11,366 nt of DNA from Bacteroidales bacterium UBA6828 (GTDB taxonomy: Bacteria; Bacteroidota; Bacteroidia; Bacteroidales; Paludibacteraceae), in contig DKEG01000044.1 of the NCBI GenBank assembly GCA_002452095.1, positions 1-11,366 of the forward strand. Reading direction: 5' to 3'. The notes below the pieces were generated by a model. It made no database searches and had not been told where the DNA came from. It was given only the letters and a program-made list of their open reading frames with translations. This document shows, piece after piece, positions 1 through 5,482 of the stretch. The number at the start of each line of letters is the position of its first letter. Positions within the stretch are counted from its first letter, which is position 1. A program made the translations under genes and the position numbers.

Positions 1-746
1 AAGCGCGGGCGATAGACCTTGCGTTTCTCGTAGGGTATGGCAATCTTAACAAAGGGAATAGCGGCATGGTATTGCTTGGTTTTGAGCAATATATCCGCAC
101 TGACTGCAGAATAGAGACGTGCGTGTTTCTTGTTGAGTGCATCGATCTGTACCTTGTGGAGCATATCCTCCGCCTCGTAGAGCCAGCCCAGTTCGCCATA
201 GGCACGGGCTATCCAGAGTTGGCAGCGTGCCACCATATCGGGGTCTGTGCTGTAGTGGCGGCTGATATAGGTAAAAGTGCCGATAGAACCGAGGAAATCC
301 CCCTTATGGAACTCAGCTTCACCGAGACGGAGCCACGCCTCACCCATCTGGTTGTTGAACTCCTCTTGCTGCAGCCATAATTTATATTTGGGGTCGTTAC
401 GCTTCTTGGGATCGGGTTTCGGTTTTGCTTTGATAGAGTGCAGTTTGATACACTTGCGGCATTTCTCGATAGTCTTATCCATCTGTGATGTTGCCGCCTC
501 GGCTGCCTGATGATTGCTTACGGGGTAAAGATTGAGAATAGCGGAATAGTCGTCCTCGTTGGCATCACGTATGGCTTTCAGTCCCTCCTCGTAGGCGGTG
601 TTGCCATTATACATGATGTTGTACTTCACCTTGGTCTGGTGAAAAGAACGGGTGGCGGGTGTATTCTTCTGCGTAGAACAGCCACAGAGCAACACAACAA
701 GCGTCAACCCCGTTGCAAAAGCGATATGTCTGTTCTTTTGATACAT
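1..746 (-). CDS. TPR lipoprotein, PorW/SprE-like (3' end outside window)
   Basis: The first 248 residues of a longer protein are present; the reading frame is open to the left edge. Residues 1-23 form a lipoprotein signal ending in the lipobox LCGC, so the mature protein should start at Cys23 and be membrane-anchored. Helical TPR-like units follow at about residues 136-165, 172-203 and 210-240 (for example AWLRLGEAEFHKGDF). The segment after the lipobox, with KYNIMYNGNTAYEEG at 41-55, resembles the N-terminus of the large Bacteroidota TPR lipoproteins SprE and PorW, which are linked to type IX secretion and gliding. That name rests on recalled family similarity and the C-terminal part is missing, so a generic TPR lipoprotein is the safe call. 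It starts 3 bp after the tsaB stop and is probably cotranscribed with it. Confidence 0.8.
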   Translation of the reverse strand, partial: MYQKNRHIAFATGLTLVVLLCGCSTQKNTPATRSFHQTKVKYNIMYNGNTAYEEGLKAIRDANEDDYSAILNLYPVSNHQAAEAATSQMDKTIEKCRKCIKLHSIKAKPKPDPKKRNDPKYKLWLQQEEFNNQMGEAWLRLGEAEFHKGDFLGSIGTFTYISRHYSTDPDMVARCQLWIARAYGELGWLYEAEDMLHKVQIDALNKKHARLYSAVSADILLKTKQYHAAIPFVKIAIPYEKRKVYRPR

Positions 747-749
747 AAA

Positions 750-1445
750 TTATAGTCCTTTTATATGCGATGGAGCCGCGATAAATTCTTTGAGATAGAA
801 CGGTTCGTAGTATGCTACATCAGTCCCGCTGTAGCCTTCGGTCAGTATACGCTCGGCAAGCAGCCCCATATACTTGGCTTCCGGAACGATGTCAGCGATA
901 TAGTGCAGAGAGGGGGCACTGAGTATCTCCCTGCATTTGGCTGCGCCATCGCCGAAATAGTACACGTGTTTACCAGTGTCCAACAACCATTGCGGGTTAT
1001 CCACCACACGGGCTTCCACCTCTTTAGCAATATGTAATTCCTCGTCGTAGAGGGCGGTATAGACCTCCATACGGCGTGCATCCGTCATCGGGCAAAGCAA
1101 GGCGTTTTCGTGCAGTTGTTCGCCCTGCTGCGCCACACACGAAGCAGCCAACACCAGCAATGTAGGAACAGGAATAAGCGGTATATTCAGCCCATAGCAC
1201 AGCCCTTTGGCAGTGCTGGTACCGATACGCAGTCCGGTATAACTGCCAGGACCTTCGGAGAGTGCAACGCCCTCGATTTCAAGCCCTTTGGCACGCACTT
1301 CCTGCAGCAGTTCGTCAATAAAGACAGGCAGGAGTTTGGCGTGGTTACCGCCTTCCCTGCTAATACGCTCGGCAACAGGTATGCCACCGATAGTAACGGC
1401 TGCGCTGCACACGTGTGTACTCGTTTCTATACAAAGGATAGTCAT
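750..1445 (-). CDS. tsaB: tRNA threonylcarbamoyladenosine biosynthesis protein TsaB
   Basis: A 231-aa protein of the ASKHA fold. TsaB is the catalytically inactive paralogue that dimerises with TsaD and, with TsaE and TsaC, makes the t6A modification at position 37 of ANN-decoding tRNAs in the cytoplasm. Diagnostic features are the N-terminal MTILCIETS strand, the GPGSYTGLRIGTSTAKGL motif (65-82), DARRMEVYTALY (122-133) and the C-terminal YEPFYLKEF (213-221). The length is normal for the Bacteroidota form. An in-frame extension to 1715 exists, but the start at 1445 is preferred: it places the conserved MTILCIETS at the N-terminus and sits about 40 nt below a consensus promoter at 1494-1525 that lies inside the would-be extension. 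The TPR lipoprotein gene follows after 3 bp. Confidence 0.95.
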   Translation of the reverse strand: MTILCIETSTHVCSAAVTIGGIPVAERISREGGNHAKLLPVFIDELLQEVRAKGLEIEGVALSEGPGSYTGLRIGTSTAKGLCYGLNIPLIPVPTLLVLAASCVAQQGEQLHENALLCPMTDARRMEVYTALYDEELHIAKEVEARVVDNPQWLLDTGKHVYYFGDGAAKCREILSAPSLHYIADIVPEAKYMGLLAERILTEGYSGTDVAYYEPFYLKEFIAAPSHIKGL

Positions 1446-1493
1446 TATTTGTATTCTATGCGGGAGGTTGATTTCCTCCACCCTATGAGCCTG

Positions 1494-1525
1494 CAAAGTT
1501 ACGCTTTTTTTCTGATATATACAAA
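1494..1525 (-). promoter_or_regulatory. Bacteroidota-type promoter of tsaB
   Basis: On the minus strand a TTTG box (1525-1522) is followed by 20 nt and a perfect TAnnTTTG box, TAACTTTG (1501-1494), the consensus of the Bacteroidota primary sigma factor. Transcription should start near 1487, giving a leader of about 42 nt to the tsaB ATG at 1445. The leader contains a small GGAGG/CCTCC stem (1463-1467 with 1475-1479, 7-nt loop). Confidence 0.75.
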
Positions 1526-1558
1526 GGGTAATGTTTTTCCTGCGAAGCGGCAATGCGT

Positions 1559-1981
1559 TTATTCGTCTTTCGGCGATTGGGATTGGAGCGAACGGAGGAT
1601 GACGGCACGTGTATAATTCCAAAGGGAGCCGTACTGTTTGCGCTTGCCCGTGCGAGGGTCGAAAGGTGCATCGGCATCGGGTGTCTGCTGCTGCGCAAAG
1701 AAACGCTTTTCCCATTCGGCACGCGTAATGGAATTATTGAGTTGTTCGGTGGTAAGTCGGCAGGCCGTGCGGAAGCGGTTGATTTTCTCTAATTCAGCCC
1801 CTTGCGGCGGGTTGCTCTTCCAGTTGCGCGGTTTGGTGATAACGTACGCTTCTTGGACACATTCACCTATTACATTGCCGTTAGGATTGCGTGTGGTTTT
1901 GCGCCGATAGATGATGTTGGAGTTTTGGGTAAGTTTGCCATGGATGGACTCAAACGGGATTTCTAATTTTATAGTTGCCAT
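1559..1981 (-). CDS. conserved-looking hypothetical protein, 140 aa
   Basis: I do not recognise a function. The product is soluble-looking and basic, with no signal peptide or membrane segment. It begins MATIKLEIPFESIHGKL and continues with a charged segment IIYRRKTTRNPNG (24-36), a VITKPRNWKSNPPQGAELEKINRFR segment (about 47-71) and a basic C-terminal part with FDPRTGKRKQYG (about 106-117). It resembles small hypothetical proteins I recall from other Bacteroidales genomes, which often keep the 'KNPPkGAELeKinrFr' and 'KRKQY' patterns; no role is known to me. It lies 113 bp upstream of tsaB on the same strand, but tsaB has its own promoter in the gap. The upstream side (1982 onward) is very AT-rich with no consensus promoter box I could find. 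Codon choice resembles its neighbours. Coding status is likely, function unknown. Confidence 0.7.
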   Translation of the reverse strand: MATIKLEIPFESIHGKLTQNSNIIYRRKTTRNPNGNVIGECVQEAYVITKPRNWKSNPPQGAELEKINRFRTACRLTTEQLNNSITRAEWEKRFFAQQQTPDADAPFDPRTGKRKQYGSLWNYTRAVILRSLQSQSPKDE

Positions 1982-2103
1982 AGTGTTTTTATATTATTAA
2001 ATTAGATTTATATTCAACATATTTTATTAAATTATTCAGCACATATCTTGCGTATAGTAACTCGCTATAACACAAGCAAAAACAGCCTAATCTCATACGA
2101 ATC

Positions 2104-2120
2104 ACATAGACCTGTCAGCA
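2104..2120. repeat. 17-bp direct repeat, copy 1 (partner 2524-2540)
   Basis: ACATAGACCTGTCAGCA here and ACATAGACCTGACAGCA at 2524-2540 differ by one base and are both followed within a few bases by GATATA. The copies are 420 bp apart within the gene-free block. Confidence 0.5.
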
Positions 2121-2232
2121 GGAGATATAACCGATATAGTGCAAGAACTATACCAAACATTATTAACAATACGCAAAAGATGGGAATAAAATAAAAGTTG
2201 ACAAATTAGTGATTTTGTTTGTAATTATACAA

Positions 2233-2297
2233 CAATAGTTCGTTAAAAAATGCCTAATAAATTTATTTATTGGCAGTTAAGTACTGCCGAACTATTG
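2233..2297. repeat. nested inverted repeat with alternative pairings
   Basis: The outer arms CAATAGTTCG (2233-2242) and CGAACTATTG (2288-2297) are perfect 10-bp complements. Inside, TGCC plus AATAAAT (2251-2262, one bulged T) pairs with ATTTATT plus GGCA (2265-2275). The GGCAG at 2272-2276 could instead pair with CTGCC at 2284-2288, so two folds are mutually exclusive. Either strand could carry the structure. Confidence 0.55.
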
Positions 2298-2408
2298 ATT
2301 GATGATATAGCGTGAGTTCAACATAAAAACTCCTTTGCCGCGAGCGGCAAGAAAAAACGGAAGAAAACAGCCAGCAAAAAACGAAGACCAAAAAACAAAA
2401 CCTGTCTT

Positions 2409-2427
2409 GCGGCGCAATATGCGCCGC
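2409..2427. repeat. GC-rich hairpin of a dispersed repeat, copy 1
   Basis: GCGGCGCA (2409-2416), loop ATA, TGCGCCGC (2420-2427) is a perfect 8-bp stem in an AT-rich setting. The preceding bases AACCTGTCTTGCGGCGCA (2399-2416) recur exactly at 5275-5292. Confidence 0.6.
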
Positions 2428-2490
2428 GCTGCATTGTTTCAAAAACTTGGTGCCAACTCCTATGGAACACCTATCATACTATGCAGAACA

Positions 2491-2521
2491 ACCCGATAAC
2501 AACCCGATAATCACCCGATAA
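2491..2521. repeat. three tandem 11-bp repeats (ACCCGATAA core)
   Basis: ACCCGATAA occurs at 2491-2499, 2502-2510 and 2513-2521, with a strict period of 11 bp and 2-bp spacers CA and TC. The period is close to one helical turn. It ends immediately before the second 17-bp repeat at 2524-2540. Confidence 0.7.
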
Positions 2522-2523
2522 CA

Positions 2524-2540
2524 ACATAGACCTGACAGCA
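2524..2540. repeat. 17-bp direct repeat, copy 2 (partner 2104-2120)
   Basis: ACATAGACCTGACAGCA, one mismatch from the copy at 2104-2120. It sits between the 11-bp tandem repeats and the MITE-like element. Confidence 0.5.
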
Positions 2541-2553
2541 CGACGATATATAA

Positions 2554-2670
2554 AAAAGAGGGTGTCTAACAAGTTAAAAAGAATACCTGTTCTTCAGTTC
2601 TTGACGACGCGAGCCGCGTCGTCTCCCACCAAAATAAGAGGCTGCCTATACTTGTTAGACAGCCTCTTTT
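2554..2670. mobile_element. MITE-like element or IS remnant with 21-bp terminal inverted repeats
   Basis: The left end (2554-2574) and the reverse complement of the right end (2650-2670) match at 20 of 21 positions; the shared core is GAGGSTGTCTAACAAGT, which resembles terminal repeats of DDE-transposase insertion sequences. The 117-bp interval has no transposase reading frame. Inside is a perfect 9-bp hairpin GACGACGCG-AGC-CGCGTCGTC (2603-2623). No clear target-site duplication is visible. Its right end doubles as a hairpin that probably terminates the adjacent Dabb gene. Family assignment is not possible by eye. Confidence 0.5.
2636..2668 (-). terminator. probable terminator of the Dabb-domain gene
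   Basis: AAGAGGCTG (2636-2644) pairs perfectly with CAGCCTCTT (2660-2668), and CTA/TAG extends the stem beyond one mismatch. On the minus strand the hairpin begins 22 nt after the Dabb gene stop and is followed by ATTTTGG. The plus strand has TTTT after it, so it could act in both directions. Confidence 0.6.
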
Positions 2671-2690
2671 GCGTAATATACTAATGAGAA

Positions 2691-2996
2691 TTAGAACTCG
2701 TAGTCGACGGCGGCACGGGCGGAGCGGCATTTGGTGATATAGCCTGCCACTTTGAGGTGCTCCGGGTGGTTCTGGTATGTATCCACGTCTTCCCACGTGC
2801 GGAACTCGCAGATAAGACAGATGTCGTAGTCGGTTTTCTTAGCGTTGGGGATATTGATGCCCACCTCCTCACTGACCAACACATCCACTTTGTCGCGCAG
2901 CGACAGTAAGCCTTCTTTGATGATTCGGGCATTCTCCAATTTGGTATGCCCCTCCGCCTCGTCGAGGAGACGGAAGAAAACGATATGCTTTATCAT
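2691..2996 (-). CDS. Dabb-family (stress-responsive A/B barrel) protein
   Basis: A 101-aa protein covering one Dabb domain, a ferredoxin-like alpha/beta barrel that usually works as a dimer. Family landmarks are the N-terminal strand MIKHIVFFRL (1-10), a central strand and helix with TDYDICLICEFRTWEDVDTYQNHPEHLKV including the Y-x-x-HPxH signature (75-80), and the closing VDYEF. Family members include plant stress-induced proteins and small enzymes, but most bacterial single-domain copies have no known substrate and none can be inferred here. The start at 2996 is chosen because it begins at the conserved first strand; the longer frame upstream reads through low-complexity GAACAAAGAAC repeats. 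It follows the M13 peptidase gene on the same strand after 145 bp, and a hairpin terminator lies just downstream. Confidence 0.9.
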   Translation of the reverse strand: MIKHIVFFRLLDEAEGHTKLENARIIKEGLLSLRDKVDVLVSEEVGINIPNAKKTDYDICLICEFRTWEDVDTYQNHPEHLKVAGYITKCRSARAAVDYEF

Positions 2997-2997
2997 A

Positions 2998-3132
2998 GGA
3001 ACAATGAATTTTGAACAAAGAACTAATTTGTTTTGACGATGAACGTGGAACAATGAACAAAGAACCAAAATGTATTGTATGGTTCACCCCCTTACTAATC
3101 CATTCTTCGTTCTTTGTTCTTCGTTCTTTGTC
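2998..3132. repeat. low-complexity repeat cluster (GAACAATGAA / GAACAAAGAAC words)
   Basis: Between the M13 and Dabb genes, GGAACAATGAA occurs at 2998-3008 and 3047-3057, GAACAAAGAAC at 3013-3023 and 3055-3065, and its reverse complement GTTCTTTGTTC at 3109-3119. A 14-bp unit starting CTTCGTTCTTTGT is tandemly repeated at 3105-3118 and 3119-3132 with one mismatch. The inverted copies could fold the M13 mRNA 3' end, but there is no tight stem with a U-tract. Confidence 0.6.
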
Positions 3133-3141
3133 TGAAAAAAA

Positions 3142-5157
3142 TTACCAGATAGATACACGTTTTTCGGGGACTACGTAGAGCGGGGACTCCGGGGTAACGT
3201 TCCATGCATCATACCATGCGTTGATGTGCGGGAGTGCGCCGTTGACACGCCAGCGACCGAGCGAGTGCGGGTCGGACTTGGTACGGTTGAGGATTTCCTC
3301 GGGACGGATATTGCCTGCCCAAACATTGGCATACGCCAGGAAGAAACGCTGCTCGGGGGTAAAGCCGTCGCGCGTTTTGAGACGCTCCGAAGCGGGTTTG
3401 GCAGCCTCGTTCTCTTTGAAAGCCTGGAAAGCCACCTGCAATCCGCCGTGGTCAGCGATGTTCTCTCCGAGGGTGAACTCGCCATTGGCGTGTACACCCG
3501 GAGCCACCTCTATGTTGCTGAAGAAATCCGCCATTACCTTGGTGCGGGCGTCAAAACGTGCTTTGTCCTCCGGTGTCCACCAATTGTTGAGGTTGCCGTC
3601 CTTGTCGAACTGGCAGCCCTGGTCGTCGAAGCCGTGGGTCATCTCGTGTCCGATAACGACACCGATAGCACCATAGTTGAACGCATCATCTGCGGACATA
3701 TCGAAGAACGGATATTGGAGGATACCGGCAGGGAAGCAGATCTCGTTGCTGGAAGGGTTGTAGTAGGCATTGACGGTTTGCGGGGTCATATACCATTTGG
3801 TCTTGTCCACGGGTTTGCCGAGGTAACTGAGGCTATATTCCTGTTCGAACTTGGCAGCACGCTGCAGGTTGGCATAATAGGGCAGCGCCGGATCGATGTC
3901 GAGGGCGGTATAGTCACGCCATGTGTCGGGATAACCGATTTTGATAGTGAACGCATTGAGTTTCTCAATAGCCTTGGCTTTGGTCTCGTCGGACATCCAC
4001 TCGAGGTTCTCAATACGCTCTCCGAGAGATTTCTGGAGATTCTTCACGAGAGCGAGCATACGCTCTTTGTTTTCCTCGGGGAAGTATTTCTTGACGTACA
4101 TCTGTCCGACCGCCTCGCCGAGCGTACCATTGACAATACCTACCGAGCGTTTCCAGAGCGGACTCGGTTCCTCACGACCTGACAGCACTTTGCCGTAGAA
4201 ATTGAAATTCTCCGCATAGATCTCCGATGTCAGATAACTTGCGCAGCCGTCGATAGCCTGCCACGTAAAGAGCGTTTTGAGGTCTTCGAGGGGTTCTTCA
4301 GCCAGCATTTTGCCTGCTTCCTGCAGGTGGCGCACCTGCCCTACGCTGAGGCTGTCCGGGGCGATGTTCATAGCAGCGAAATAGGTCTTCCAATCCACTT
4401 GCGGCACGAGTTCCTGCAACTCAGCAACGGACATCTTGTTGTAGTTGGCCTGCGGGTCGCGGAGTTCGACATTATTGAAAGCGGCACCTGCCAGACGAGT
4501 CTCGAGACGGAGCACGGTCTCGGCTTTGGCATCGGCATCCGCATAGCCAAAGAGCGAGAACATACGCGCCACGTGCTTGCGGTATTCGTTACGGATACGG
4601 GTGGTCGCCTCGTCGGTATCGAAATAGTACTCTTTCTCGCCGAGGGCGAAACCGCCTTGGCACTCGTTGAGGATATTCATACTGGAGTTCATAGCATCCG
4701 CCTCCACGTACATACCCCAGATACCATATTCCATTGCCTTACCGAGCAGTTCGCTCAGTTGGCTGCGGTCGGAGACAGCGGCGATTTCATCGAGGGTGGG
4801 TTGTATAGGTGCGATGCCCTCCCCATCGCGGCGGGCGGTATCCATAGCCATATTATAGATGTCGCCTATTTTCTGCTCGATAGTGCCGTGAGCGTGTTTT
4901 CCGGCTGCGATGTCTTGGATAAGACCGTTAACCTGCTCAAGGTTGTTGAGTGCCAGTTTGTCGAAACTGCCGAAACGGCTGTACTCGGGTGTGAGCGGGT
5001 TGTTTTTCATCCAACCGCCACACGCAAAATCATAGAAATCGTTCTGAGCAACGACCGTAGTGTCGAGGTTCTCAGGATGGATTCCCGTTGTCTGTTGTTT
5101 GGTGCATGCTGTAGTCATAAGCGTGATTGCTGCAAGCGAAAAAACGATTTTTTTCAT
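3142..5157 (-). CDS. M13-family zinc metallopeptidase lipoprotein (PepO/neprilysin-like)
   Basis: A 671-aa gluzincin peptidase of the M13 family, which cleaves peptides on the amino side of hydrophobic residues. The N-terminus is a lipoprotein signal ending TTAC with Cys18 as the anchor, so it should act in the periplasm or on the outer membrane. The N-terminal M13 domain starts near residue 36 (AQNDFYDFACGGWMKNNP) and the catalytic domain follows. Motifs seen: NAYYNPSSNEICFPAGILQ from 463 (substrate binding), the zinc site and catalytic glutamate HEMTH (504-508), GENIAD with third ligand Glu565 and Asp569, and the typical tryptophan C-terminus (RVSIW). Length is normal and all catalytic residues are present. 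Upstream lies a consensus promoter (5191-5222) that interlocks with the divergent yhcH promoter. Native substrates are unknown. Confidence 0.95.
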   Translation of the reverse strand: MKKIVFSLAAITLMTTACTKQQTTGIHPENLDTTVVAQNDFYDFACGGWMKNNPLTPEYSRFGSFDKLALNNLEQVNGLIQDIAAGKHAHGTIEQKIGDIYNMAMDTARRDGEGIAPIQPTLDEIAAVSDRSQLSELLGKAMEYGIWGMYVEADAMNSSMNILNECQGGFALGEKEYYFDTDEATTRIRNEYRKHVARMFSLFGYADADAKAETVLRLETRLAGAAFNNVELRDPQANYNKMSVAELQELVPQVDWKTYFAAMNIAPDSLSVGQVRHLQEAGKMLAEEPLEDLKTLFTWQAIDGCASYLTSEIYAENFNFYGKVLSGREEPSPLWKRSVGIVNGTLGEAVGQMYVKKYFPEENKERMLALVKNLQKSLGERIENLEWMSDETKAKAIEKLNAFTIKIGYPDTWRDYTALDIDPALPYYANLQRAAKFEQEYSLSYLGKPVDKTKWYMTPQTVNAYYNPSSNEICFPAGILQYPFFDMSADDAFNYGAIGVVIGHEMTHGFDDQGCQFDKDGNLNNWWTPEDKARFDARTKVMADFFSNIEVAPGVHANGEFTLGENIADHGGLQVAFQAFKENEAAKPASERLKTRDGFTPEQRFFLAYANVWAGNIRPEEILNRTKSDPHSLGRWRVNGALPHINAWYDAWNVTPESPLYVVPEKRVSIW

Positions 5158-5190
5158 ACGGTTACTTACATTATGTATTCAAATTGCTCG

Positions 5191-5222
5191 CAAAAGTACT
5201 CATTTTCTTGCACGTATGCAAA
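5191..5222 (-). promoter_or_regulatory. Bacteroidota-type promoter of the M13 peptidase gene
   Basis: On the minus strand, TTTG (5222-5219), a 20-nt spacer and TACTTTTG (5198-5191) match the TTTG/TAnnTTTG consensus. The start site should be near 5184, giving a leader of roughly 27 nt. Its upstream box lies between the two boxes of the opposite promoter. Confidence 0.7.
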
Positions 5223-5238
5223 TTATTTCGTACCTTTG
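5207..5238 (+). promoter_or_regulatory. Bacteroidota-type promoter towards yhcH
   Basis: CTTG (5207-5210), a 20-nt spacer and TACCTTTG (5231-5238) match the TTTG/TAnnTTTG consensus with one difference in the upstream box. Transcription should start near 5245 and give an unusually long leader of about 240 nt before the ATG at 5483. A TTGCA-CGTA-TGCAA dyad (5208-5221) covers the upstream boxes of both divergent promoters. Confidence 0.7.
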
Positions 5239-5274
5239 CGGCAATTTAATCGTGTGTTTCTATGTAAGAAACAG

Positions 5275-5303
5275 AACCTGTCTTGCGGCGCACGCACCGC
5301 GCT
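5275..5303. repeat. dispersed repeat, copy 2, with degenerate GC hairpin
   Basis: AACCTGTCTTGCGGCGCA (5275-5292) is identical to 2399-2416, and both copies continue with an imperfect GCGGCGC/GC(A/G)CCGC stem, then CGCGCT and later TTCAAAAA. In this copy the stem has one mismatch. It lies in the predicted yhcH leader. Confidence 0.55.
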
Positions 5304-5324
5304 TTCGGACAAATATGTTCAAAA

Positions 5325-5457
5325 ATTATTCAAATAAGCATAGCAGGATGAGTTGTGAACGGACGGCTGCGCCGTATTATCACTAATTAACCATAAAAGA
5401 TATTTTTGTTATGCTTGTACCGATTATTCAAATAATATATGTTATTATCACGAATTA
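5325..5457. repeat. duplicated segment in the yhcH leader, one copy carrying a hairpin insert
   Basis: ATTATTCAAATAA occurs exactly at 5325-5337 and 5423-5435. TATTATCACTAATTA (5375-5389) recurs as TATTATCACGAATTA (5443-5457). The order is the same in both copies, but 37 nt separate the two words in the first and 7 nt in the second. The extra 30 nt hold the stem ACGGC-TGC-GCCGT (5363-5375). Confidence 0.6.
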
Positions 5458-5482
5458 TTGACTACTAACTAAACAAACTAAT

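Larger units (their letters stand above)
1982..2690. other. gene-free, dyad-rich intergenic block
   Basis: No convincing gene lies in these 709 bp, and no tRNA- or tmRNA-like fold or consensus promoter was seen. It is AT-rich but packed with inverted repeats: TATAG/CTATA inside CTTG/CAAG (2047-2076), CCTG/CAGG (2111-2122), TATAGT/ACTATA (2135-2152), a nested structure (2233-2297), TTGCCGC/GCGGCAA (2335-2350), GCGGCGCA/TGCGCCGC (2409-2427) and a MITE-like element (2554-2670). A 66-nt stretch with no T on the plus strand runs from 2337 to 2402. It could be eroded mobile-element sequence, a structured RNA or a regulatory region; the sequence alone does not decide. Confidence 0.6.

Noticed and set aside
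66..755. Overlapping plus-strand frames opposite the TPR lipoprotein
   Set aside because: The minus-strand frame has a lipoprotein signal and TPR units and is open to the window edge, so the plus-strand frames are shadows.
1446..1715. N-terminal extension of TsaB to 1715
   Set aside because: The added residues overlap the upstream gene and the consensus tsaB promoter and lack family similarity.
2198..2227. Sigma-70-like TTGACA (2198-2203) and TAATTA (2222-2227)
   Set aside because: The spacing is 18 nt and the boxes look acceptable by E. coli rules, but Bacteroidota use a different consensus and no gene lies just downstream.
2419..2499. Short plus-strand frame of 26 codons (MRRAALFQKLG...)
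   Set aside because: It starts inside a hairpin, ends in the 11-bp tandem repeats, and has no start signal or recognisable relative.
2491..2521. Possible CRISPR-like array
   Set aside because: Units are 11 bp with 2-bp gaps and there are no spacers or cas genes.
3226..4182. Plus-strand reading frame of 318 codons opposite the M13 gene
   Set aside because: It mirrors the third-position bias of the M13 gene on the other strand and resembles no family.
4327..5337. Long plus-strand reading frame of 336 codons opposite the M13 gene
   Set aside because: It is antisense to a gene with intact catalytic motifs, runs across its promoter region, and its peptide has no recognisable domain.
5315..5386. 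23-codon leader peptide candidate upstream of yhcH
   Set aside because: It spans the duplicated leader segment and the hairpin insert, with no attenuation-type codon run or support for translation.
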